From NCBI RefSeq assembly GCF_902833905.1, contig NZ_CADFGP010000023.1:54038-118037 (forward strand): a stretch of DNA of 64,000 nucleotides. Reading direction: 5' to 3'. The stretch comes from Paraburkholderia tuberum STM678 (lineage in GTDB: Bacteria > Pseudomonadota > Gammaproteobacteria > Burkholderiales > Burkholderiaceae). Below, piece by piece: positions 9,201-17,321 of the stretch (position 1 is the first letter of the stretch; the number at the start of each line of letters is the position of its first letter). A model generated the notes under the pieces. It was not told the DNA's origin and made no database searches. It worked only from the letters and a program-made list of their open reading frames with translations. A program made the translations under genes and the position numbers.

Positions 9201-9520
9201 TCTTCCTTTTCGACCTGGACGATCAGTTCCTGACCTTCCTTCAATGCGTCCTGAATGCGTGCGGAACGCATGTCGACGCCGTCGCGGAAGTACTGGCGGG
9301 CGACTTCCTTGAACGGCAGGAAGCCGTGACGGTCTTCGCCGTAGTTGACGAAGCAGGCCTCGAGCGACGGCTCGATGCGCGTGATGATGCCCTTGTAAAT
9401 ATTGCCTTTGCGCTGTTCGCGACCGGCGGTTTCGATATCGATGTCGATGAGTTTTTGCCCATCGACGATGGCGACGCGCAGCTCTTCCTGCTGCGTCGCG
9501 TTGAACAACATTCGTTTCAT
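6284..9520 (-). CDS. rne: ribonuclease E
   Basis: RNase E, the 5'-end-dependent endoribonuclease of the degradosome, here 1078 residues. The catalytic half shows the start MKRMLFNATQQEELR, an S1 domain (about 36-125), the catalytic aspartates in VAIDVNSARATKG and IVIDFIDME, and the Zn-link CPRCNGTGHI. A short amphipathic segment GFIGWLKNLFG lies at about 561-572. It matches the position of the membrane-targeting helix of E. coli RNase E, which suggests tethering to the inner membrane. Residues about 620-780 are Arg/Glu-rich near-repeats, followed by an Ala/Pro/Glu/Val-rich stretch. A conserved C-terminal patch follows (GLVWVNTDADKLRAAQ). The start ATG at 9520 is chosen by family alignment. 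Confidence 0.95.
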   Translation of the reverse strand: MKRMLFNATQQEELRVAIVDGQKLIDIDIETAGREQRKGNIYKGIITRIEPSLEACFVNYGEDRHGFLPFKEVARQYFRDGVDMRSARIQDALKEGQELIVQVEKEERGNKGAALTTFISLAGRYLVLMPNNPRGGGVSRRIEGDDRQELRETMAQLQLPEGMSIIARTAGIGRSAEELQWDLNYLMQLWRAIEAASQSGTAGQPMLIYLESSLVIRAIRDYFQPDIGEILIDTTEIHDQARAFMDIVMPDNVGKVKRYHDDVPLFSRFQIEHQIETAYSRTVPLPSGGAIVIDHTEALVAIDVNSARATKGADIEETAARTNLEAADEVARQLRLRDLGGLIVIDFIDMESAKSQREVEQRLKDALKHDRARVQMGKISRFGLMELSRQRLRPALSEGSHVTCPRCNGTGHIRDTESSALQVLRIIQEEAMKENTAAIHCQVPVEVTAFLLNEKRAEINKIESRFKVNVVLIPNKHLDTPHYKLERLRHDDARLDEPRASWKMAEEAARELESETGYSKRAEEVKPKQEAAVKGITPEKPAPSAPARPAAIPAPVAVTPASGGFIGWLKNLFGMQPAVPAPAAPATTDKQARPQRGERTERGERTGERGGDRNRNRRGGAGGRDAAARGEGVTGGRQAQGQQPSPRREEREGREAREGREPRAPREQREPREAREGREPREAREPREAREPREARERDTRGAERAEAVEGTARGERRERGERAERVERGERRKPQAEVASALTQTDTQAADELARNRAAAGENGVPVDQETVARDGEERRRRRRGRRGGRREREEDVNGNLAADVAEAEGDNVAASDEAPVRTQQPVEHTPAASEAKEVTPVEVVVAAVATESAVVAELHAAAETPALAAENAAKTEKVVPVEEAPAASIEPVAAEPAIEAPAQAEQAASAASEPVTPAASVESAARAGSPAVEPALEVQPTVPTEPRAVPAALDTAAPATIVEAPAAVPAPQAEIVEPQPVVASEPAAVEPAPVAAAPQPAPVRSAAPAAASADALQPVLEQAGLVWVNTDADKLRAAQEAAAQTVKPPRVIRERKALPPDDHAPMQQVETIKHPQ

Positions 9521-10246
9521 TGAACGGCTCCAGAGCGGCCTCGCCAGCCCAGCTGCGCGGTTGTCAGTCGCGAGAGCGGGGAGAGTAGGCGTGCCGCGTC
9601 TTATTGTGTTTTCACAAACACGCTGGAGCGGGAAAGATGGCGGGAGAATTGCCTGAGAGGGCCCAGCCCGATAAAAAAAAGGGCACGGTGCCGCAGGGCA
9701 CATGCGAACACGGCTTCAAATCATGGCCTGACACGCCGCGTTTAGCCAGCAGACCTTCATAAGTCTTCGCCCTCTGAAGCCGGCGCGCCAAATGGGCGCG
9801 CGAGCAAAGGGCCGAAGTCCGCGGTCATGCCGCAACGGGAAGTTCGCGCAGGCGGCGCGTCTTTTCCTGCTGGGGGTGTCTCGCCTTCTTTTGACGTCGC
9901 CATGTCTTGTACTTTCTACAAGACGCCTTGGGCGCACGCCGTATTTTCGCGACTTGCAGCTTCGTCCAGCTGGGCGTCATACCACCCGGATCACGAAGCT
10001 GAAAGCTAAATTCTTTTTTACCAAAATTCCGTTACCGTCGAAGCCGACCTTGACCGAACGCGCCTGCGGGCGCCGTCCCTGCCGGGAGCTGACTTCGTGC
10101 GTGCAACTTGTTGCATCTCATTTTCAGGGCGAGCAACCAGACCCCGGCGCAAGTAAAATAACGGTTTATCGCTTGCGCTCGCGCAATCCGCCGCATTCCG
10201 GACACTGCGCCGGCCGTCGCGGACTGCTGGGCAAATTATATTCAGA
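9521..10246. promoter_or_regulatory. divergent rne / rluC intergenic region with long rne leader
   Basis: No convincing gene lies in these 726 bases, which must carry the promoters for rne (minus) and rluC (plus). On the minus strand about 160 bases before rne, a GTGCC-CTGC-GGCAC hairpin (plus 9690-9703) is followed by CGTGCCC and then a run of eight T (plus 9673-9680, AAAAAAAA). An 8-bp perfect inverted repeat GTCTTGTA/TACAAGAC sits at 9904-9924. A long structured leader would suit the autoregulated rne of other proteobacteria; that role is inferred. No clear -35/-10 pair was found on either strand. Confidence 0.45.
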
Positions 10247-11296
10247 ATGAAAGAGTTAGGCAAAACATCCCAGAGATCGGTTGCAGGCGCGGTCGAAGAC
10301 TCGGTTTCAAGCGACCAGGTTTCGCTGATCGAAATCGACGACCGCTCGGCTGGTCAGCGCATCGACAATTTCCTGCTGCGCGTCTGCAAGGGCGTGCCGA
10401 AAAGCCATATTTATCGCATCCTGCGCAGCGGTGAAGTGCGCGTGAACAAGGGCCGGATCGACGCGCAGTACCGGCTCGAACTGGGCGATCTGGTGCGTGT
10501 GCCGCCGATCCGCGTCGCGCAGCCGAATCAGGCCGCAGCCCGCGTGCCCGTGCCCGCGCCGCGCTTTCACATCCTGTTCGAAGACGAGCATCTGCTCGTG
10601 ATCGACAAGCCGGCCGGCGTTGCGGTCCACGGGGGCAGCGGTGTCGCGTTCGGTGTGATCGAGCAGATGCGCGAGGCGCGGCCGCAGGCGAAATTCCTGG
10701 AACTCGTGCATCGACTGGATCGAGAGACCTCGGGCATCCTGATGCTCGCGAAGAAGCGCGCGGCGCTCGTCAATCTGCACGAGCAGATTCGCGATAACCG
10801 GATGGACAAGCGCTACTACGCGTGCGTGCACGGCGAATGGGCGAGCGACTGGGGTCGCCGCCGCGCGGTAAAGGAGCCACTTCACAAGTACCTGACCGCC
10901 GACGGCGAGCGCCGCGTGCGCGTGCAGGCCGATGGCCTCGCTTCGCACACGATCTTCAATCTGGTCGAGCGCTGGCCGGAATATGCGCTGCTTGAGGCGG
11001 AACTGAAGACGGGGCGTACGCACCAGATTCGCGTGCATCTGCAGCATCTGGCACTACCGATCGTCGGTGACGCCAAATATGGCGATTTCGCGCTGAACAA
11101 GGCGCTTGCGCGCGCCAACGCGAAGCCCGGCATCAAGCGGATGTTTCTGCACGCTTACCGGCTCAAGCTCACGCATCCGGCGACGGGCGCGCCGCTGCAG
11201 TTGGAGGCACCGCTGCCTGCCGACTGCCGCGGCTTTATAGAACAACTCAACGAACTACGCACTGGGTTCAACCCGGAGACGACCTTGCATGGCTAG
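10247..11296 (+). CDS. rluC: 23S rRNA pseudouridine(955/2504/2580) synthase RluC
   Basis: The 349-residue protein has an S4 RNA-binding domain (about 37-90, GQRIDNFLLRV...VNKGRI). The RluA-type catalytic domain carries the signature HRLDRETSG with the catalytic Asp at 158. It isomerises uridines in 23S rRNA. It is about 30 residues longer than E. coli RluC, mostly at the N-terminus. Divergent pairing with rne is the E. coli arrangement too, which supports RluC over RluD. Its last codons overlap the following HAD gene by 8 bases. Confidence 0.92.
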   Translation: MKELGKTSQRSVAGAVEDSVSSDQVSLIEIDDRSAGQRIDNFLLRVCKGVPKSHIYRILRSGEVRVNKGRIDAQYRLELGDLVRVPPIRVAQPNQAAARVPVPAPRFHILFEDEHLLVIDKPAGVAVHGGSGVAFGVIEQMREARPQAKFLELVHRLDRETSGILMLAKKRAALVNLHEQIRDNRMDKRYYACVHGEWASDWGRRRAVKEPLHKYLTADGERRVRVQADGLASHTIFNLVERWPEYALLEAELKTGRTHQIRVHLQHLALPIVGDAKYGDFALNKALARANAKPGIKRMFLHAYRLKLTHPATGAPLQLEAPLPADCRGFIEQLNELRTGFNPETTLHG

Positions 11297-11948
11297 AGAG
11301 CAATTCGATCTGATCGTGTTTGACTGGGATGGCACGCTGATGGATTCCACCGCGCATATCACGCGCAGCATCCAGGCGGCGTGCCGCGATCTCCGCCTGC
11401 CGGTTCCCGCGGACGAAGCCGCGAGCTACGTCATCGGCCTCGGCCTGCGCGACGCGCTGCAGATTGCCGCGCCGACGCTCGATCCGGCCGACTACCCGCG
11501 GCTTTCTGAGCGTTACCGCTTTCATTTTCTTGTAAAAGACCAGACTACGGAGCTGTTCCCCGGCGTGCGCGAGATGCTCCAGGAGTTGCGCGACGTCGGC
11601 TATCTGCTCGCGGTCGCGACCGGCAAGAGCCGCGTCGGGCTCAATCGCGCGCTTGACCAGGCGCGCCTGACGAGCCTGTTCGACGGCACGCGCTGCGCTG
11701 ACGAAACCTTCTCGAAACCGCATCCGGCCATGCTGCACGAGCTCACCCGCGAATTGGGGCAGGATACGGCGCGCACGGTCATGGTCGGCGATACGACACA
11801 CGATCTGCAGATGGCGCTCAACGCCGGCGTGGCGGGCATTGGCGTGACTTATGGCGCGCATCCGGCGAATTCGCTGAATGCGATGTCACCGAAGTTCGTG
11901 GCGTCGAGCATCAGCGATCTGTCCGGTTGGCTGCGGGAGAACGCATGA
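11289..11948 (+). CDS. HAD-IA family phosphatase (Gph-like)
   Basis: A 219-residue haloacid dehalogenase-type phosphohydrolase. Motif I FDWDGTLMDS (about residues 11-20), motif II VATGKSR, the motif III Lys (ETFSKPHP) and motif IV MVGDTTHDLQMA are all present, so it should be active. The cap is the small helical type of the phosphoglycolate phosphatase group, but the substrate is not readable. It overlaps rluC by 8 bases and the Rieske gene by 4 bases, giving a tight operon. Confidence 0.88.
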   Translation: MAREQFDLIVFDWDGTLMDSTAHITRSIQAACRDLRLPVPADEAASYVIGLGLRDALQIAAPTLDPADYPRLSERYRFHFLVKDQTTELFPGVREMLQELRDVGYLLAVATGKSRVGLNRALDQARLTSLFDGTRCADETFSKPHPAMLHELTRELGQDTARTVMVGDTTHDLQMALNAGVAGIGVTYGAHPANSLNAMSPKFVASSISDLSGWLRENA

Positions 11949-12361
11949 GCGCCGACGGCGTGGATACTACTACTGCCGCGGCTGCGCAGGCAGTGCGCAT
12001 TTGCGCGGCCGACGAGCTGGTCGACGGTGGCGACGGCATCCGGCGCGACGCGCGGCTCTGCGGGCAGGATGCCGTGGTGTTTTTCGTCCGCTATGATGGC
12101 TGCGCCTACGGCTATTTGAACCGTTGCGCTCATGTGCCGATGGAGCTCGACTGGCAGGAAGGGCAGTTCTTCGAATCGTCCGGCTTATACTTGATGTGCG
12201 CGACACATGGCGCGATTTACGCGCCGGATACGGGCAAATGCGTCGGTGGTCCGTGTCGCGGGGGCAGATTGCGTCCCGTGCAGGTCGAGGAACGCGACAC
12301 GCTCGAGGGCCGTGCGGTATTCTGGCTGCCTGACGGCGATTTGCTGCCGGTTACGCGCTGA
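11945..12361 (+). CDS. Rieske (2Fe-2S) domain protein
   Basis: A 138-residue stand-alone Rieske protein with both cluster boxes: CAHVP (Cys-x-His) and CATHGAIY (Cys-x-x-His), separated by about 24 residues. It has no signal peptide and no second domain, so it is a cytosolic ferredoxin-like carrier, as in the small NirD/BphF-type proteins. Its redox partner is unknown. The ATG at 11945 overlaps the stop of the HAD gene (ATGA), preferred over an in-frame ATG at 11927. The S49 peptidase follows after 28 bases. Confidence 0.87.
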   Translation: MSADGVDTTTAAAAQAVRICAADELVDGGDGIRRDARLCGQDAVVFFVRYDGCAYGYLNRCAHVPMELDWQEGQFFESSGLYLMCATHGAIYAPDTGKCVGGPCRGGRLRPVQVEERDTLEGRAVFWLPDGDLLPVTR

Positions 12362-12389
12362 TTTCCTCTTCCAATTTTCCACTGTCCGC

Positions 12390-13391
12390 ATGTCCGACAA
12401 CTTGACCCCCGAAAAAGACCCTGCCTCGGGAGGCGGCTCCCGTGCACCCGCCGACCAGCCCGGCTGGGAAAGGGCCGCGCTCGAGCGCATCGCGCTGGCC
12501 GCGATCAACGAGCAACGCGCCTCGCGACGTTGGCGGATTTTCTTCCGCTTCCTGTTCCTCGTAGTGCTCGCACTGGCGGTATGGGGTGCGCTGAACTTCT
12601 CGGGCGAGCGGGTCGCCACGACTGGCCGTCATACGGCAATGGTTTCGCTTGATGGCGAGATCGCGACCGATACGAGTGCGAACGCCCAAGATATCAACAC
12701 TGCACTCGATTCCGCGTTTGAGGATTCCGATACAGCCGGCGTGATTCTTTATTGCAACAGCCCGGGCGGCAGTCCAGTGCAAGCGGGCATTATCAACAGC
12801 GAAATTCGGCGATTGCGCGGCAAATATCCGTCTATTCCGCTGTATGTCGTGGTCGGCGACATGTGCGCGTCCGGCGGCTACTACGCGGCCGCGGCGGCGG
12901 AGAAGATCTATGTCGACAAGGCGAGTATCGTCGGTTCGATCGGCGTGCTGATGGACGGCTTTGGTTTCACCGGCCTGATGGACAAGTTGGGGATTCAGCG
13001 CCGACTGCACACATCGGGTGAGAACAAAGGCTTTTTTGATCCGTTTTCGCCCGAAACGCCGAAGATGGACGAACATGCGCAGGTTATGCTCGATCAGATC
13101 CACGCGCAGTTCATCGACGCGGTGCGTCAAGGGCGCGGCAAGCGTCTGCACGAGACGTCGGACATGTTCTCGGGTCTATTCTGGACGGGGCAGAAGAGCG
13201 TCGAACTTGGACTCACGGACGGTTTTGGCGATGCAGATTACGTCGCGCGTGAGATCTTCAAGGCGCCGGATATCGTCGATTACACGGTGAAAGAGAGCAT
13301 TGCGGATCGCGTTGCCCGCAAATTCGGCGCGGCCATCGGCGCCGGCGCGGTTCGGGCGATGGCGCTCGGCGCGAAAATGAATCTGCGTTGA
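12390..13391 (+). CDS. S49 family signal peptide peptidase (SppA-like)
   Basis: A 333-residue inner-membrane serine peptidase. A cytosolic N-terminus of about 50 residues precedes one transmembrane helix (about 54-72, FFRFLFLVVLALAVWGAL). The periplasmic S49 domain includes CNSPGGSPVQA, the nucleophile Ser in DMCASGGYYAAAAAEKIY and the downstream IVGSIGVLMD. It is of the short, single-domain type rather than the 618-residue E. coli SppA. Members degrade cleaved signal peptides and possibly small membrane proteins. It is the last gene of the rluC run. Confidence 0.88.
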   Translation: MSDNLTPEKDPASGGGSRAPADQPGWERAALERIALAAINEQRASRRWRIFFRFLFLVVLALAVWGALNFSGERVATTGRHTAMVSLDGEIATDTSANAQDINTALDSAFEDSDTAGVILYCNSPGGSPVQAGIINSEIRRLRGKYPSIPLYVVVGDMCASGGYYAAAAAEKIYVDKASIVGSIGVLMDGFGFTGLMDKLGIQRRLHTSGENKGFFDPFSPETPKMDEHAQVMLDQIHAQFIDAVRQGRGKRLHETSDMFSGLFWTGQKSVELGLTDGFGDADYVAREIFKAPDIVDYTVKESIADRVARKFGAAIGAGAVRAMALGAKMNLR

Positions 13392-13403
13392 ATCCACAGT
13401 TTT

Positions 13404-13443
13404 AAAAAGACGCCCGCGCGGTCGGTTTTGGCCGATCGCGCGG
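13404..13443 (-). terminator. terminator between convergent S49 peptidase and methyltransferase genes
   Basis: Stem CCGCGCGGTCGG (13414-13425) / CCGATCGCGCGG (13432-13443), 12 bp with one G-U pair. On the minus strand the stem is followed by GCG, a T-rich run and four A (TCTTTTTAAAA), so it terminates the leftward methyltransferase/Maf transcript. It may also stop the rightward one. Confidence 0.75.
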
Positions 13444-13501
13444 ACTTTGCGTTGTGAGTTTCGGGCCTGGTCGCTCTCAGTTGCCTGGCCGGTGTCTACG
13501 T

Positions 13502-14221
13502 TCAGGCCGCCAGAATCAGAAAAATCGCCGGCCGCTTATGCAGGTCGATCTCCGCCTTCTTTTTCCAGTCGGCGACGCTCCGGCTTGCGATCAGTTCGCT
13601 CGGCAGCGTCAGATCGACCGCCACGCAGACCAGCGTCGACGGCGCGCAGGTCGCGAGCAAGGTATCGAGCAGCGCGCGATTCCGGTACGGCGTTTCAATG
13701 AAGATCTGCGTTTGCTTGCTCTTGCGCGACTGCTGCTCGAGATCGCGCAGACGTTTGGCGCGCTCGGTGACGTCGACGGGCAGGTAGCCGTGAAACGCGA
13801 AGCTTTGGCCGTTCAGCCCCGATGCCATCAGCGCGAGCAGAATCGAACTCGGCCCGACCAGCGGCACGACCTTTACGCCGCGCTCGTGCGCGCGTCGCAC
13901 CAGCAGCGCGCCCGGGTCCGCCACTGCCGGGCAGCCAGCCTCGGAGACGAGGCCCGCGTCGGTGCCCGACAGCAGCGGCGCGAGCAGCCTGTCGATTTCG
14001 CCGGCCGGCGTATTGACGTTCAGTTCGCGAATCTCGATTTCTTGAATCGGCCGATCGGGGCCGACTTTCTTCAGGAACGCGCGCGTGGTTTTGGCGTTTT
14101 CGCCAATGTAATAGTGCAGCAACGCCGCGCGGGCGCGTACGGGCGCGGGCAGTACCAGATCGAGCGCGCTTGCGTCGCCTTCGCCGAGCGTGTTGGGAAT
14201 GAGATAGAGCGTACCGGTCAT
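13502..14221 (-). CDS. SAM-dependent methyltransferase, tetrapyrrole methylase / RsmI-like family
   Basis: A 239-residue protein of the corrin/porphyrin methylase superfamily. It starts MTGTLYLIPNTLGEG and shows LVSEAGCPAVADPGALLVRRA and VVPLVGPSSILLALMASG, the SAM-site segments shared with the 16S rRNA 2'-O-methyltransferase RsmI. It differs from canonical RsmI in its N-terminus and in lacking the usual C-terminal extension. It is therefore probably the second, uncharacterised paralogue found in betaproteobacteria; an rRNA substrate is only a guess. The start overlaps the Maf stop by 4 bases. Confidence 0.82.
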   Translation of the reverse strand: MTGTLYLIPNTLGEGDASALDLVLPAPVRARAALLHYYIGENAKTTRAFLKKVGPDRPIQEIEIRELNVNTPAGEIDRLLAPLLSGTDAGLVSEAGCPAVADPGALLVRRAHERGVKVVPLVGPSSILLALMASGLNGQSFAFHGYLPVDVTERAKRLRDLEQQSRKSKQTQIFIETPYRNRALLDTLLATCAPSTLVCVAVDLTLPSELIASRSVADWKKKAEIDLHKRPAIFLILAA

Positions 14222-14835
14222 CGGGCCCCCAAAAGCGGGTAGTTGGCCGCGAGCAGCATGTGCGACAGCGCGATAAGCGGCAGGCCGACGAGCGCGGTCG
14301 GGTCGTCGGAATGGATGGCCTCCAGCAGCGCGATGCCAAGCCCTTCGGATTTGGCGCTGCCGGCCACGTCGTACGGCGTTTCAGCGTGCAGGTAGGCGTC
14401 GAGCGCCGCGTCCGGCAGATCGCGAAAGCGCACGCGGGTGATCACGTCGATCGTTTGCGCGCTGTCCGTCGCGCTGTCGAACAGACACAGCGCGCTGTGG
14501 AACAACACGTCGTGGCCGCGCATCGCCTGCAATTGCGCGAGCGCCCTGTCGTGCGTGCCGGGTTTGCCGATCTGCAGGCCGTCGTAGGTGGCGACCTGGT
14601 CGGAGCCGATCACGAGCGCGTGTTCGTCGGCGGCGAGGCCTTGGGCGACCGCACGCGCTTTGGCTTCGGCGAGGCGCAGCGCAGTGGCTTCGGGCGTTTC
14701 GGCGGCGAGCGGGGTTTCGTCGATCGCAGGCACGACGACGTCGAACGGCACGCGCAGGCGTTCGAGCAACTCGCGGCGATACCGCGAACTCGACGCCAGA
14801 ATCAGGCGTGGCGGGCGTTTGGAGGATTCAGGCAT
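14218..14835 (-). CDS. Maf family nucleoside triphosphate pyrophosphatase (YceF-like)
   Basis: A 205-residue Maf protein with the N-terminal loop LILASSSRYRRELLERL, the conserved Glu of DETPLA, and LVIGSDQVATYDG with its catalytic Asp. The YceF subgroup hydrolyses 7-methyl-GTP and is encoded next to yceD-rpmF-plsX, as here in divergent orientation. This supports YceF over the dTTP/UTP-type YhdE. It is a cytosolic house-cleaning enzyme. The first gene of a two-gene leftward transcript. Confidence 0.87.
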   Translation of the reverse strand: MPESSKRPPRLILASSSRYRRELLERLRVPFDVVVPAIDETPLAAETPEATALRLAEAKARAVAQGLAADEHALVIGSDQVATYDGLQIGKPGTHDRALAQLQAMRGHDVLFHSALCLFDSATDSAQTIDVITRVRFRDLPDAALDAYLHAETPYDVAGSAKSEGLGIALLEAIHSDDPTALVGLPLIALSHMLLAANYPLLGAR

Positions 14836-15152
14836 AGTTTGCGGGCAACGGGAGCGGCGGGTCGTACGGGGTCGCGCGAGGCAACCGTACGTACGGGCTT
14901 AAGTGTTTGACTCGAAAAGACAAAACGGATATGATTTCGGGCTTTTCACGGTATGCTTGCACTTGAAGGGTCTCGGCGCGTTCAGCGGCTTTCGGCACTT
15001 TCGGCAGTCGGAAGGTTGAAGAAAGCCCGGCAGGGTGAACGCAACGGCCGCGGGCCCCACTGGCTGCCCCGCACGCCGGATTATCGTCGCGGCGGATCTG
15101 ATCATCCTTCGCGAATCACCCCGGCAACATGCTTGCCGACGCAGGAGCGCAC
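14836..15152. other. divergent maf / yceD intergenic region
   Basis: A 317-base gap. It holds the rightward promoter described at 14907-14935 and then a leader of roughly 210 bases before yceD. A 67-codon open frame (14953-15156) begins in the leader but has no family resemblance or good ribosome site, so I do not call it a gene. The leftward maf promoter was not identified. Confidence 0.5.
14907..14935 (+). promoter_or_regulatory. sigma-70 promoter for yceD-rpmF-plsX-fab operon
   Basis: -35 box TTGACT (14907-14912), a 17-base spacer and -10 box TATGAT (14930-14935). Each box differs from consensus by one base and spacing is optimal. It sits about 220 bases before yceD with no competing gene. 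Confidence 0.82.
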
Positions 15153-15809
15153 ATGACTCAACATCCTGGCAAACCTGCAGGTCTGTCCGACCCGCATGAA
15201 CTCGATCTGTTCGAATTTGCGCGGAGCGGGCGTCAGGCCGCGGGTGTCGTGCGCGTCTCGCAACTGCCGCGCATGTTAAACGAAGTCCCGGCGGAAGCGC
15301 CAGATCGCGACAGCGCGTTCACATGGCAGGCCGAAGGGACGATGCAGCCGGAGTTGCAGGACGATGGCACCGAAGGTTCCCAGCCTTATCTGCGGCTGGC
15401 GATTCACGGTGCCGCGTGGCTCGAATGCCAGCGGTGCTTGACGCCGTATTCGCAGGCGTTCAACGTCGATGCAACTTACCGGATCGTCAATACGGAGGCG
15501 GAAGCCGAAGAGTTTCCGCTGGACGAGGATGAAGTCGAGGTGGTCGTCGGCTCGCGCCAGTTCGATCTCATCGACTTGATCGAAGAAGAGTTGCTGCTTT
15601 CCTTGCCGCTCGTGCCCAAACACGAGGTCTGTCCCGAAGTGCACGAGAGCCTTGTCTCGGGCACGGACGGTAGCGAAGGCGAGGGCGACGAAGCCGCGCA
15701 GGAAGAAGCTGGCGATGCCAGCAAGCCGGACCAGTCCAGCGAGCGGCGCAATCCGTTCGCGGCGCTCGAAAGTCTGAAACGCGACGAACCGGGCGGCAAG
15801 AAGCGCTAA
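15153..15809 (+). CDS. YceD/DUF177 family protein
   Basis: A 218-residue acidic protein of the DUF177 family, which is nearly always encoded before rpmF. Members are linked to 23S rRNA processing or stability and ribosome assembly in plants and bacteria; the precise role is unsettled. The conserved metal-like motif LECQRCLTPY (CxxC) is intact. A second pair with a single Cys lies in HEVCPEVH. The C-terminal 50 residues are an acidic then basic low-complexity tail. The ATG at 15153 is preferred because AGGAG lies 6 bases upstream. An ATG eight codons earlier is possible. Confidence 0.88.
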   Translation: MTQHPGKPAGLSDPHELDLFEFARSGRQAAGVVRVSQLPRMLNEVPAEAPDRDSAFTWQAEGTMQPELQDDGTEGSQPYLRLAIHGAAWLECQRCLTPYSQAFNVDATYRIVNTEAEAEEFPLDEDEVEVVVGSRQFDLIDLIEEELLLSLPLVPKHEVCPEVHESLVSGTDGSEGEGDEAAQEEAGDASKPDQSSERRNPFAALESLKRDEPGGKKR

Positions 15810-15911
15810 ATAGTTGCAGGGGGCGCGATGCGGGCGCATTGGCCATTCGGCCAGTGGTTAAGTCCGTGTCGGGCTGTGTTAGAATTCGGAAAATTTTTTG
15901 GAGTTTTAGTC

Positions 15912-16091
15912 ATGGCAGTTCAACAAAACAAGAAGTCGCCGTCGAAGCGCGGCATGCACCGTTCGCACGATTTCCTGACGGCAGCGCCGATGGCCGTCGA
16001 GCCGAGTACGGGCGAAGTGCATCTACGTCACCACATTAGCCCGAACGGCTACTATCGCGGCAAGAAAGTCGTCAAGACGAAGAACGACTAA
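15912..16091 (+). CDS. rpmF: 50S ribosomal protein L32
   Basis: A 59-residue basic protein starting MAVQQNKKSPSKRGMHRSHD and ending YYRGKKVVKTKND, which is L32 throughout. It is the type without the four zinc cysteines. A GGAG ribosome site lies 9-12 bases before the ATG. It follows yceD after 102 bases and is followed by a terminator-like hairpin, which probably gives it more transcript than the fatty-acid genes downstream. Confidence 0.97.
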   Translation: MAVQQNKKSPSKRGMHRSHDFLTAAPMAVEPSTGEVHLRHHISPNGYYRGKKVVKTKND

Positions 16092-16161
16092 TCGTTGACT
16101 GCGATGCGCCCTGTGGCGTTTCGCGTAGCGATCGGCTCGCTTGACATTTTCCCGGTTCGGC

Positions 16162-16195
16162 AAAAAGGCGGCATTCAACTGCCGCTTTTTTGTGT
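16162..16195 (+). terminator. terminator-like hairpin between rpmF and plsX
   Basis: AAAAAGGCGGCA (16162-16173) pairs with TGCCGCTTTTTT (16180-16191), one G-U pair, loop TTCAAC, with the T run directly after the GC core. It lies in the rpmF-plsX gap and may be a partial terminator that lets some transcription through to plsX. Confidence 0.8.
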
Positions 16196-16214
16196 CTGAA
16201 ATTCGTCGCACTCC

Positions 16215-17321
16215 ATGACAGTAAAGCTCACGATAGATTGCATGGGAGGCGACCACGGCCCGTCCGTGACCGTTCCCGCTGCCGTCAACTTCGTTCGTTC
16301 GCATCCCGACGCGCAATTGCTGCTCGTCGGCATTGAAAGTGCGATTCGTGCGCAGCTGAAGAAGCTCAAGGCTCAGGATCTGCCGGCGCTGACCGTCGTA
16401 CCTGCTACCGAGGTCGTCGCGATGGACGACCCGGTCGAGGTCGCGCTGCGCAAGAAAAAAGATTCGTCGATGCGCGTGGCGCTGAACCGCGTCAAGGAAG
16501 GCGAGGCGCAAGCCTGCATTTCCGCCGGCAATACCGGCGCGTTGATGGCGGTCTCGCGCTATGTGCTGAAAACGCTGTCGGGCATCGAACGCCCGGCCAT
16601 CGCGTTTGCCCTGCCTAATCCCACCGGCTATACGATGATGCTCGACCTGGGCGCCAACGTCGACTGCGAGCCGCAGCATCTGCTGCAGTTCGCCGAGATG
16701 GGGCACGCGCTCGTGTCCGCGCTCGAAGGAAAGGAGCGGCCCACCATCGGCCTGCTCAACATCGGCGAAGAAGTCATCAAGGGCAACGACATCATCAAGC
16801 GCGCCGGCGAACTGCTGCGTGCGAGTACACTCAACTTTCATGGCAATGTCGAAGGCGACGACATCTACAAGGGCACCGTCGACGTGATCGTCTGCGATGG
16901 CTTTGTCGGCAATGTCGCGCTGAAGACGTCGGAAGGTCTCGCGCAGATGCTATCCAACATCATCAAGGAAGAGTTCGGCCGTTCGTGGCTGACCAAGGTG
17001 ATGGCGGTGCTCGCGCTGCCGGTATTGATGCGCTTCAAGAAACGCGTCGATCATCGGCAATATAACGGCGCCGCGCTGCTCGGCTTGCGCGGTCTCGTGA
17101 TCAAAAGCCACGGTTCAGCCGATGCCTACGCGTTTGAGTGGGCTATCAAACGCGGGTATGATGCCGTCAAAAACGGCGTGCTGGAGCGCCTTGCGCGAGC
17201 GATGGAAGAGAACGCGAGTTCTCTCGAACAGGCGGCGCGCGACGCAAGCGGTGCGGGTCACGCAAGCCCGATCGCAGGCCAGCCGGCCGAGCCCTACGCT
17301 GCGCAATCCTCGAAGGCATAA
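16215..17321 (+). CDS. plsX: phosphate acyltransferase PlsX
   Basis: A 368-residue peripheral membrane enzyme that makes acyl-phosphate from acyl-ACP for phospholipid synthesis. The signature N-terminus IDCMGGDHGPSVTVPA and the internal SAGNTGALMA and DLGANVDC segments are all present, and the length is standard. The C-terminal 35 residues are an Ala-rich tail. Its stop overlaps the fabH start by one base (TAATG), so the two are coupled. It sits in the classic rpmF-plsX-fabH order. Confidence 0.95.
   Translation: MTVKLTIDCMGGDHGPSVTVPAAVNFVRSHPDAQLLLVGIESAIRAQLKKLKAQDLPALTVVPATEVVAMDDPVEVALRKKKDSSMRVALNRVKEGEAQACISAGNTGALMAVSRYVLKTLSGIERPAIAFALPNPTGYTMMLDLGANVDCEPQHLLQFAEMGHALVSALEGKERPTIGLLNIGEEVIKGNDIIKRAGELLRASTLNFHGNVEGDDIYKGTVDVIVCDGFVGNVALKTSEGLAQMLSNIIKEEFGRSWLTKVMAVLALPVLMRFKKRVDHRQYNGAALLGLRGLVIKSHGSADAYAFEWAIKRGYDAVKNGVLERLARAMEENASSLEQAARDASGAGHASPIAGQPAEPYAAQSSKA

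Noticed and set aside
14953..15156. A 67-codon open frame in the yceD leader
   Set aside because: It lacks a ribosome site and family resemblance, and overlaps the yceD start by 4 bases without sense.
16141..16146. TTGACA before plsX as a promoter -35
   Set aside because: No -10 box lies 16-18 bases downstream; the sequence there is the stem of the rpmF hairpin.
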